This document shows, one piece after another, positions 1 through 5,396 of a DNA stretch of 25,431 nucleotides. The stretch is from a virus. A model generated the notes under the pieces. The model saw only the letters and a program-made list of their open reading frames with translations. It searched no databases and was not told where the DNA came from. The stretch's first letter is position 1. The number at the start of each line of letters is the position of its first letter. The stretch covers positions 1-25,431 of IMG/VR virus record IMGVR_UViG_3300029448_000395. One strand, given 5' to 3'. The translations under genes and the position numbers were made by a program.

Positions 1-351
1 CCTGAAGGTAACGACATTATAGTATTGGGCTTTGATTCGATGCAGTCAAGAAAAGAAGCAGTCTCTAATATAATGAAACAGCAAAAACCTTTATACCTCA
101 TAGATGGTAGAATGGGTGCTGAACATTACCAACAGTATGTGTTTGATAATCCTACTTTATCTAAATACCTAAAAACATGGTATTCTGATGAAGATGGAAG
201 TAGTGAACCTTGTAATGCAAAAGCAACATCATATTGTAGTAATATGAGTGGTAGTTTTATAGCAAATTCCATTAGGAAATTGATTATGGAACAGCCTTTT
301 AATAAGGAAATATCATTTCATTTCCCTACAATGATGTTGGAATTGAAATAG
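1..351 (+). CDS. ThiF/E1-like adenylyltransferase-family protein, C-terminal part (5' end outside window)
   Basis: The frame is open from the first base, so only the last 116 codons of a longer gene are present; an in-frame TTG at base 25 and the later ATG are unlikely to be the true start. The segment DIIVLGFDSMQSRK resembles the strand-loop of ThiF/MoeB/E1 enzymes in which an Asp and an Arg contact the adenylated partner. The later PCNAKATSYCSNMSGSFIA resembles their Cys-containing helix that packs on the Rossmann core. ThiF-family proteins adenylate the C-terminus of ubiquitin-like or sulfur-carrier proteins. The ATP-binding glycine-rich loop would lie upstream and cannot be checked. It is the first gene of the left block in this window and is followed by a 139-base gap. 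A non-catalytic relative is possible. Confidence 0.55.
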   Translation, partial: PEGNDIIVLGFDSMQSRKEAVSNIMKQQKPLYLIDGRMGAEHYQQYVFDNPTLSKYLKTWYSDEDGSSEPCNAKATSYCSNMSGSFIANSIRKLIMEQPFNKEISFHFPTMMLELK

Positions 352-490
352 GTTTTTATTACCTATAAATCCAAATAAAAGTGCAGTTGTGCAGCAATCT
401 AATTACTCTTAATTGTTGCATAATTGCATTTTTATTATTAAATTAACAGGCTTTAAAAATTAAAATAAACCATATAAAGGAGAAATTTAA
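352..490. other. Intergenic leader with small hairpins before the recombination genes
   Basis: This is the longest gap in the left block apart from the structured element at 4776-4935. A 6-bp hairpin (ATAGGT 348-353 with ACCTAT 361-366) overlaps the preceding stop codon but has no T-run, so it is not a classical terminator. Further on, TGCAGCAA (390-397) can pair with TTGTTGCA (413-420), with one G-T pair. Three TGCA blocks (382-385, 390-393, 417-420) and a fourth at 425-428 allow alternative small stems. A T-run follows at 429-433. No convincing -35/-10 pair was found. The Shine-Dalgarno AAAGGAGA of the next gene lies just before its ATG. Confidence 0.3.
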
Positions 491-1108
491 ATGGGATTTA
501 ATATAAAAGACTATACATTAGTCAAAGATCGACTCGTCGCATTTCGTGAAGAGTTTCCACTTTCAAGCATAACTACAGAATTATTAAGTGTAAGTAATAT
601 AGTAGATTCACCAACAGGTGATTATGCAAATGAATACGTGGTAAAAGCAACCGTAATACCTAATCCATTGCAAGAGCCAGAAGTAGTTTACACTGGTTTA
701 GCAGCTGAAAGAGATAATACGGGATTCGTAAATAAAAGTTCAGCAATAGAAAATTGTGAAACATCAGCAGTAGGTCGTGCATTAGCATTTGCAGGCTACG
801 GCGGCGATCAACAATTTGCCAGTGCAGAAGAATTGATTAATGCTAAAACAGCACAATCAAAATCTGCTTTAACAGGTGATTTATTAGAAGTAATGGACAA
901 CTTATTTAAAGTAGCAATGCCTCATTTAACAGATGAACAACAAAAATCATATAGAGAAAGACGTAGTGCTGGATATTATGATACTAAAGTTAAATGGAGA
1001 AAAAGTGTTAATGGTTTTATAAATTTATCACTTCCTAAAGAACCTAAAGCAATAGATTCTAAGGAGGTTAAAAAAGTTGGAAAATCAAAAAACAAAAAAG
1101 ATGCCTAG
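491..1108 (+). CDS. Erf-like / single-strand annealing phage recombination protein (putative)
   Basis: This 205-residue protein starts at ATG 491 behind a clear AAAGGAGA. The N-terminal part (MGFNIKDYTLVKDRLVAF) and the central ETSAVGRALAFAGYGG followed by ASAEEL match a pattern I associate with Erf/Rad52-like phage single-strand annealing proteins, where an E-x-S-A-x-G-R-A-L helix precedes an A-S-A-E-E segment. The C-terminal 60 residues are basic and lysine-rich, as expected for a nucleic-acid-binding tail. It is the first gene of a run that also encodes an SSB-like protein, a primase-helicase and a nuclease, which supports a role in replication or recombination. Its last 32 bases overlap the next gene. 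The family assignment is from memory of motif patterns and is moderately certain; the nucleic-acid role is more secure than the exact family. Confidence 0.55.
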   Translation: MGFNIKDYTLVKDRLVAFREEFPLSSITTELLSVSNIVDSPTGDYANEYVVKATVIPNPLQEPEVVYTGLAAERDNTGFVNKSSAIENCETSAVGRALAFAGYGGDQQFASAEELINAKTAQSKSALTGDLLEVMDNLFKVAMPHLTDEQQKSYRERRSAGYYDTKVKWRKSVNGFINLSLPKEPKAIDSKEVKKVGKSKNKKDA

Positions 1109-1355
1109 TGAGCATAGAATAGAAGGAATGAATCCATCAGAAACTAAATTGATCCAAAACGATCATGGAACATACATATTAGTAAGAGTTTCTATGGAAA
1201 AAAACCATTCTTATCATGAAATGCCAAACCATAAAGAAACAATTCGTGCAGTTTCATTAGAATTAGAGAGATTGCAAGAATGGGTTGACGAAGGAGAGGC
1301 AGAAACTCATCAAAATTACCTAAAAGATAATATGACCAAAGAGGAGGAATCATAA
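1077..1355 (+). CDS. Small conserved-looking phage protein, unknown function (TTG start)
   Basis: I do not recognise this 92-residue protein. The start is chosen at TTG 1077 because a near-perfect AAGGAGGT (1061-1068) sits 8 bases upstream; the first in-frame ATG is eight codons later at 1101. The protein is charged and polar with no membrane segment. The C-terminal half (RAVSLELERLQEWVDEGEAE) is probably a helix or short coiled coil. The gene overlaps the annealing-protein gene by 32 bases and ends exactly where the SSB-like gene begins, so it is translated as part of that unit. Its place between two DNA-binding proteins suggests an accessory role in the same process, but nothing in the sequence shows which. 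Confidence 0.7.
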   Translation: MENQKTKKMPSEHRIEGMNPSETKLIQNDHGTYILVRVSMEKNHSYHEMPNHKETIRAVSLELERLQEWVDEGEAETHQNYLKDNMTKEEES

Positions 1356-1880
1356 ATGGCAATTACAGGTACTAAAGTTGCTAGCAGTAGCAATGGTAAT
1401 AAAAGTTATTTTGTTAATAAATGTACAATTAGCGAAATAACTCAACAAGAATCACAATATAGTGATACAAGTCTTAAAGTTACATTAGAAGATAGTAGAA
1501 ACGGGTATTCTTATACTTGTTTTATTAATCAAAACTTTGAGAAAGATACTAACGGAATTGTAACTGATCTTAAATTTCCAGATGATGTTAATACATTGTA
1601 TTTAGCAGCTGGTAAAGATTTAAACGTATCAGATGTTGGTGAAATTAATGTAGATAAATTAGAAGGAGCACAAGTTGCTTGTTTAAGTTATGAATCTACA
1701 GGTAAGTACAAAAGAGCAATCTGGAGCGTAATGTCTTCATGGGATGATGTTGATAAGCTTGAAGCAAAATTTGCTGAACAAGTTAAAAAAGGTTATCCTA
1801 AAAACTATAAAAAAGGAAATAGCACAGATACAGTAATGGTTGGTGGGGAAAAAACAGCCGTTGATGATCTACCTTTTTAA
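1356..1880 (+). CDS. Single-stranded DNA-binding protein-like
   Basis: This 174-residue protein starts at ATG 1356, directly after the preceding stop and behind GAGGAGG. It ends in an acidic tip, DDLPF (170-174), the type of tail that in bacterial and phage SSBs (such as E. coli SSB, DDDIPF) recruits replication and repair partners. The N-terminal 115 residues alternate beta-rich segments with aromatic residues (YFVNKC, YSYTCFINQNF), compatible with an OB fold. The linker before the tip is lysine-rich (KKGYPKNYKKG). It would coat single-stranded DNA at the phage replication fork and work with the neighbouring annealing protein and primase-helicase. The fold is inferred; the acidic tail and context are the main evidence. 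Its stop overlaps the next ATG by one base (TAATG). Confidence 0.65.
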   Translation: MAITGTKVASSSNGNKSYFVNKCTISEITQQESQYSDTSLKVTLEDSRNGYSYTCFINQNFEKDTNGIVTDLKFPDDVNTLYLAAGKDLNVSDVGEINVDKLEGAQVACLSYESTGKYKRAIWSVMSSWDDVDKLEAKFAEQVKKGYPKNYKKGNSTDTVMVGGEKTAVDDLPF

Positions 1881-2143
1881 TGAAGACTAAAGCAATAGAC
1901 ATTGTTTTATATTGGTTAGAAAACCAATTTAAGAGAAAAAGAGCCTTCTACAGTTTTGATTTTGAAACAGAAATTGTAAACTATGGAAGGCTTGCTCATC
2001 AGAAAGTACATACCCCAAGTACTTATTCTAGAGCATTTAGAACAGTTCGTTCAAGTGATGCTTTAGAAAGAAAGGGATACAAGTTAAAAGTAATTAAACA
2101 TAATGAAAGTAAGAGTAAAGGATGGATAATAGAAAAGCTATAA
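1880..2143 (+). CDS. Small basic protein, possible DNA-binding, unknown function
   Basis: This 87-residue protein is translationally coupled to the SSB-like gene through a TAATG overlap. It has no cysteine pair or membrane segment. It is rich in Lys/Arg and aromatic residues (FKRKRAFYSFDFE, YSRAFRTVRSSD) and ends in a run reading RKGYKLKVIKHNESKSKGW. That end looks like the beta-wing of a small winged-helix protein, where a helix is followed by two basic strands. This is a visual impression only and no family is recognised. It overlaps the primase-helicase gene by 22 bases, so it is very likely co-expressed with the replisome proteins and may act as a loader or regulator. That function is inferred from position alone. 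Confidence 0.7.
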   Translation: MKTKAIDIVLYWLENQFKRKRAFYSFDFETEIVNYGRLAHQKVHTPSTYSRAFRTVRSSDALERKGYKLKVIKHNESKSKGWIIEKL

Positions 2144-3915
2144 TTGAATTAGTCAAAGGAGATATAAGAAACAGAAATGTTACTATACCTTTAAATGACT
2201 ATGAAAACATAGTAAAAAAGAATGCATGGAAAAAAGAAATGTATCGTTCTTATTATTCATTTGACGAAACTTTTGGTGAACATGTATCCGATAATCAATC
2301 TGTAAAAGGATTTGATGGATTAATCTATTTAGATGATATTATTGTAGATATAGATAAAGGTGACATAGACGATAGTAGTTTTCAAGGATATGTTATGGAT
2401 TGTATATCACAATTATTAGATAAAGGATTGATGGCTGAAGATATAAACGTATGGTTCAGCGGTAGTGGATATCATCTTAAATTAAAAAACGTATTTGGTT
2501 TTCAACCAAGTAAAGAGTTACATACAAAATTAAAATATACAATGGAAAAACATTTTGACTTTGGTGACTCTATATACGATAAGACAAGAATAATACGATC
2601 AGAATGGTCACTGAATAAGAAAACAGGGCTCTCTAAAGTATTTATTCCGCTTAATTTAATGCAAGATTTAAGCTACAATAACATTAAAAAAATTGCATCT
2701 AGTAAATTGAATTACAATAAATTTGCTAAGAAGTATGACGGATTTTGGGATTCTTTCTTCAAAGAAGACTTACAATTTGATCCATATTTGCAATCAATGA
2801 TAGTTGCTTCACCTACTATCGTTACTAATGGTAATACCAATAAAAAGAAAGGTGAAGTAAGTACAGTTGTATCATGTATGCAACACGTATTTAATGAAGG
2901 GCCAGTAAAAGGCTCAAGAAATATGAAACTAATGAGAATGGTAAGTTCTTACAAAAGAGCAGGTGTTCCATTTCTTGTTACTTTACAAGGAATGATGACG
3001 TGGAGTAATGGAACGTTATCTGAAGGTGAAATATCAAGATCTGTAACAAATGTTTATGAAGGAAATTATTCCTACAGTTGTAAAGACCATATTATGTCAG
3101 AATATTGTGATCCAAAATGTATATACTTTAAACGTAAAGATTATACATTGGAAATTAATAGTATTGATGATTTAGAAGCAAATTTAAGATCGTATATAAA
3201 CGAAGATTTGACTGAAAAATCTATTGATATGGCTGACTTGTTTGATGTACCAAATTACAGGTTAAAACCAGGTGAATTAATAATATTCTCTGGTGATACT
3301 GGTATGGGTAAATCTGCATTTATTCAATATGTAGTTACAAAAGCAATGAAAGACGTATTGTATTTATCTCTTGAGATGAAAGAGGAATTAACTTTTAGAC
3401 GTTTTGGACAAATGGCTTTAGGTAAAAGTCAAGAATGGATTGACAATCAATTTAAAACCAATCCAGACTTTACACTTAAAGAAGAGTTGGGACATATAAA
3501 GTTAATGACAATAGCACCAAGGATAGATTCAGTAAAGAAAATTGTTGCAGAATATCAACCAAACGTATTAGTATTAGATACTACTGATGAAATACAAGTT
3601 GATTTTAATAGAGGTGAAATAGAAAAACAAAATATAATTATTGATGGATTAAAGCAAATTGCTCAAAGAAACAATATTATTATTATTGCTATATCTCATT
3701 TAAATAAAACAAGTGCAGCATCAAATGTAGTTACACTTCATTCATTGAAGGGTTCTTCTAATTTAGTACAAAAAGCCGATAAAGTATTAGTTATCAAAGG
3801 TGAAAGAAATGAAAAAGTAAGAACTATAACATCTGAAAAATCAAGAGATGAAGATAGGTTTGAAATGACAGTATTCTTTGAAACAGATAGCTTTACTTTT
3901 CGTAAATTAAAATAA
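2122..3915 (+). CDS. Bifunctional primase-helicase: AEP-type primase fused to DnaB/RecA-like helicase
   Basis: This is a 597-residue replisome protein. The N-terminal third has the marks of an archaeo-eukaryotic-type primase: a D-x-D (D76-I-D78, in IIVDIDKGD), an SGSGYHLKL strand with a histidine (H118) corresponding to the sxH nucleotide-binding motif, and TRIIR (155-159) as a candidate third basic motif. A middle segment contains C320, C329 and C333, a possible metal site. The C-terminal part is a RecA-fold helicase: Walker A GDTGMGKS (391-398), a YLSLEM segment, Walker B VLVLD (482-486), a sensor ISHLNK (524-529) and LKGSS (542-546). It would unwind the duplex and synthesise primers. No DNA polymerase is in the window; it may lie to the left. 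The fusion parallels T7 gp4 and Twinkle but uses a different primase fold. The start overlaps the previous gene. Confidence 0.8.
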   Translation: MDNRKAIIELVKGDIRNRNVTIPLNDYENIVKKNAWKKEMYRSYYSFDETFGEHVSDNQSVKGFDGLIYLDDIIVDIDKGDIDDSSFQGYVMDCISQLLDKGLMAEDINVWFSGSGYHLKLKNVFGFQPSKELHTKLKYTMEKHFDFGDSIYDKTRIIRSEWSLNKKTGLSKVFIPLNLMQDLSYNNIKKIASSKLNYNKFAKKYDGFWDSFFKEDLQFDPYLQSMIVASPTIVTNGNTNKKKGEVSTVVSCMQHVFNEGPVKGSRNMKLMRMVSSYKRAGVPFLVTLQGMMTWSNGTLSEGEISRSVTNVYEGNYSYSCKDHIMSEYCDPKCIYFKRKDYTLEINSIDDLEANLRSYINEDLTEKSIDMADLFDVPNYRLKPGELIIFSGDTGMGKSAFIQYVVTKAMKDVLYLSLEMKEELTFRRFGQMALGKSQEWIDNQFKTNPDFTLKEELGHIKLMTIAPRIDSVKKIVAEYQPNVLVLDTTDEIQVDFNRGEIEKQNIIIDGLKQIAQRNNIIIIAISHLNKTSAASNVVTLHSLKGSSNLVQKADKVLVIKGERNEKVRTITSEKSRDEDRFEMTVFFETDSFTFRKLK

Positions 3916-3926
3916 AGGAGAACTAC

Positions 3927-4142
3927 ATGTTTAATTATTACGTAAATAAGAGTAGTAAAGATCATACGACATATTGTTTAAGATTCTTATATATATTTAT
4001 TATAGGAGTTGGAGTTAGTAAAATGGTAGGTAAATCATTTACGATTTATCTAAGTATTGCTAAATTGCAATTTATGTTTGATATTACTTACTTTGGTGCA
4101 TTACAATCTAATGTGAAACTTGGAACACCTGGTGACGCATAG
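3927..4142 (+). CDS. Small membrane-associated phage protein, unknown
   Basis: This 71-residue protein starts at ATG 3927, 11 bases after the helicase stop, with AAAGGAG at the right spacing. Residues 17-30 (CLRFLYIFIIGVGV) are strongly hydrophobic and could form a membrane helix. They are followed by alternating hydrophobic strands (FTIYLSIAKLQFMFDITYF). No family is recognised. The good ribosome-binding site and tight packing between two clear genes make it a real gene. The last 11 bases overlap the preferred start of the nuclease gene, so the two are probably translationally coupled. An open frame on the opposite strand (3738-3965) runs over this start but lacks support and is treated as a shadow. 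Confidence 0.6.
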   Translation: MFNYYVNKSSKDHTTYCLRFLYIFIIGVGVSKMVGKSFTIYLSIAKLQFMFDITYFGALQSNVKLGTPGDA

Positions 4143-4473
4143 AAATAAAATACGTGGCAACAATCTTGAAAGAGAATGTGTCAATGTGGCTAAAGAAGCT
4201 GGGCTTTCTGGAGAGAGAGCCTATGCTTCTAATGGCTTAGCATTGGGCAAATCCGAACAAGTAGATTGTTTAGTAGAAGGATATGCAATTCAGGCTAAAA
4301 TGAAAAAGAAAATTGCACAATGGTTATATCCTGAGCATCATGCAGATGATGTAGACTTAGTAGTAACACGTATGGATCGAAAACAAGCATTAGCAGTAAT
4401 ACCATATAAAGAATGGATAAGATTAATTAAAATAGAAAAGGAGTACAATAGTGGCAAAGATAAATCTGAGTAA
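4132..4473 (+). CDS. PDDEXK-fold nuclease, Holliday-junction-resolvase-like (putative)
   Basis: The protein has about 113 residues. The pattern is that of small PDDEXK nucleases such as archaeal Hjc: RGNNLERE with a conserved Glu (E13), a Gly-rich turn (ASNGLALG), then VDCLVEGYAIQAKMKK giving D45 and a Q54-x-K56 pair. The Q-x-K replaces the more usual E-x-K. The rest (VDLVVTRMDRKQALAVIPYKEW) fits the last strand and helix of the fold. It would resolve branched recombination or replication intermediates, consistent with neighbours for annealing, SSB and helicase. GTG 4132 (overlapping the previous stop, weak GGA upstream) is preferred; TTG 4120 is the alternative, and a TGA just upstream rules out anything longer. 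It could also be a restriction-type or VRR-like nuclease. Confidence 0.55.
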   Translation: MTHRNKIRGNNLERECVNVAKEAGLSGERAYASNGLALGKSEQVDCLVEGYAIQAKMKKKIAQWLYPEHHADDVDLVVTRMDRKQALAVIPYKEWIRLIKIEKEYNSGKDKSE

Positions 4474-4615
4474 AAAAGAAGGCGTCATTATAATTAAATT
4501 AGCTCAACAAATTATTAAAGCATTAGAAAAGGAAAAGCATTTAAAAACAATACGCAAATCTGAAGATAATCATGATAATACTGGGTATATAAACGGGAGC
4601 GGAGGATATGAGTAA
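4451..4615 (+). CDS. 54-residue phage protein, unknown
   Basis: GTG 4451 lies inside the end of the nuclease gene and is preceded by AAAAGGAG, an ideal ribosome-binding site. The product begins MAKINLSKKEGVIII, has a lysine-rich amphipathic helix (KLAQQIIKALEKEKHLK) and ends in a Gly/Asn-rich tail that encodes the Shine-Dalgarno of the next gene. No family is recognised. The start signal and the 8-base overlap with the next gene are what mark it as real rather than chance. Confidence 0.6.
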   Translation: MAKINLSKKEGVIIIKLAQQIIKALEKEKHLKTIRKSEDNHDNTGYINGSGGYE

Positions 4616-4772
4616 GAAAGATAAAGAAAAGAATTATTTAGATTTCTACAATCCAGCAGAATTGATGATAGTTAAAGCAGCATTACTCAATTATAGAAAA
4701 GCACCTTTTGTTGGTGAAACAGAAAAAGAAATGATTGAAGAAATACTTAAGAGAATTAATCAAGATAATTAG
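4608..4772 (+). CDS. 54-residue phage protein, unknown
   Basis: ATG 4608 follows GGGAGCGGAGG, giving two candidate ribosome-binding sites. The product is MSKKDKEKNYLDFYNPAEL then a predicted helix (MIVKAALLNYRKA) and an acidic-basic helix (ETEKEMIEEILKRI). It is entirely soluble and looks like two helices. It is the last gene before the 160-base structured element at 4776-4935, and its stop lies only three bases before that element. Function unknown. Confidence 0.6.
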   Translation: MSKKDKEKNYLDFYNPAELMIVKAALLNYRKAPFVGETEKEMIEEILKRINQDN

Positions 4773-4775
4773 ACA

Positions 4776-4935
4776 ATTATCCCCCCTATAAAATAAACAT
4801 GCATTACAAGGATGCAGGCGGGTATCCAATCCCGTACGCTTGACATATGTTTTTCATTATTTTGTTCATGCTTGTATTGCAAATACATCGGTTGGCACTT
4901 ATGTATAAATATATTAACAAATAAGGGGGGATAAT
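4776..4935 (+). promoter_or_regulatory. 160-base structured element closed by a perfect C6/G6 inverted repeat (candidate riboswitch-like leader or ncRNA)
   Basis: ATTATCCCCCCT (4776-4787) is the exact reverse complement of AGGGGGGATAAT (4924-4935), a 12-bp closing stem with six G-C pairs in a very A+T-rich genome. Inside are: AAACAT/ATGTTT (4795-4800/4847-4852); a GCAT/ATGC hairpin with a 7-base loop (4801-4804/4812-4815); CGGG/CCCG with an 8-base loop (4819-4822/4831-4834); and two mutually exclusive hairpins, TGTATT/AATACA (4873-4878/4882-4887) and ATACAT/ATGTAT (4883-4888/4901-4906). Loop bases CCAAT (4826-4830) can pair with loop bases GTTGG (4891-4895), with one G-T pair, a possible kissing interaction. 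The right arm touches the Shine-Dalgarno (AAAGGAGA 4936-4943) of the next gene. No open frame of note lies inside. A small inverted-repeat mobile element is an alternative, though no flanking direct repeat is visible. Confidence 0.55.
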
Positions 4936-4946
4936 AAAGGAGAAAT

Positions 4947-5099
4947 ATGAAGCAACCAAAAAGAGATACAGTTTGGGATGTAAATGTTGAAGGTAAATTG
5001 AATAGTAATAATATTATCTTTCATACTAATAAATATCAACGAATTGTGTCAAAACTTAAAAAATATAATGATTTTATAAAAAAAGTAAAGGAGCTTTAA
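4947..5099 (+). CDS. 50-residue basic phage protein downstream of the structured element
   Basis: ATG 4947 has AAAGGAGA immediately upstream, abutting the closing stem of the element at 4776-4935. Folding of that stem could therefore affect ribosome access. The product begins MKQPKRDTVWDVNVEGKL and ends with a lysine-rich helix (YQRIVSKLKKYNDFIKKVKEL). No family is recognised. Its stop overlaps the next start (TAATG), so the two genes are probably translated together. Confidence 0.6.
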   Translation: MKQPKRDTVWDVNVEGKLNSNNIIFHTNKYQRIVSKLKKYNDFIKKVKEL

Positions 5100-5263
5100 T
5101 GGAATGTACAATTTGTACTAATGGAGTACCAGCATCTGAACCAATAGAAACAGGTGATCCAGGACATTACATTGCTTTATGCACTGGGTGTCGAGATTGG
5201 GGAGAGTTCGAAAACGAAGAAGAGATAGAAGAAAAGGAATTCGAGCAAGAAAGAATTTCATAG
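5099..5263 (+). CDS. 54-residue zinc-ribbon protein
   Basis: ATG 5099 overlaps the previous stop, and AAAGGAG lies just upstream. The protein has two CxxC pairs, C3-x-x-C6 and C28-x-x-C31, with a 21-residue spacer: a classic small zinc ribbon. A highly acidic C-terminal half follows (EFENEEEIEEKEFEQE). Short zinc ribbons in phages often contact host RNA polymerase or act as small regulators, but here the role is unknown. It is the last gene of the left block and is followed directly by the terminator hairpins. Confidence 0.7.
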   Translation: MECTICTNGVPASEPIETGDPGHYIALCTGCRDWGEFENEEEIEEKEFEQERIS

Positions 5264-5270
5264 TAGAAAA

Positions 5271-5291
5271 CAAAGGGAAATTTGCCCTTTG
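5271..5291. terminator. Hairpin at end of left block (possible - strand terminator)
   Basis: CAAAGGG (5271-5277) pairs with CCCTTTG (5285-5291) around a 7-base loop. On the - strand the stem is followed by TTTTC, so it may back up termination of the late operon. On the + strand no T-run follows, so there it may only protect the 3' end of the message. Confidence 0.5.
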
Positions 5292-5295
5292 GAAG

Positions 5296-5342
5296 AAAAA
5301 AGTTTACGAGGATCGTTATAGGTCTTTGTAAACTTTTTTTTT
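5296..5342. terminator. Bidirectional Rho-independent terminator between convergent gene blocks
   Basis: AAAAAAGTTTAC (5296-5307) pairs perfectly with GTAAACTTTTTT (5328-5339). The T-run continues to 5342 on the + strand, and the A-run of the left arm supplies T residues for the - strand. The 20-base loop can extend by GATC/GGTC pairing. It sits between the last + strand gene (ends 5263) and the end of the - strand operon (5397), exactly where a bidirectional terminator is expected. Confidence 0.85.
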
Positions 5343-5396
5343 AATACTAATACATACCTAAAAAAAGATAATGTCTTTAAGGGTTATTTATGAGCC

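Noticed and set aside
3738-3965. 75-codon open frame on the - strand over the helicase end
   Set aside because: It is antisense to the helicase C-terminus and to a gene with a good start signal, and no other - strand gene lies nearby.
4795-4852. tRNA-like fold in the structured element
   Set aside because: A 5-bp stem with a 7-base loop and a second hairpin are present, but there is no acceptor stem, D arm, TTC loop or CCA-type end.
4776-4935. Miniature inverted-repeat transposable element
   Set aside because: Not excluded, but no target-site duplication is visible, the internal pairing is extensive, and the right arm is fused to a functional ribosome-binding site.
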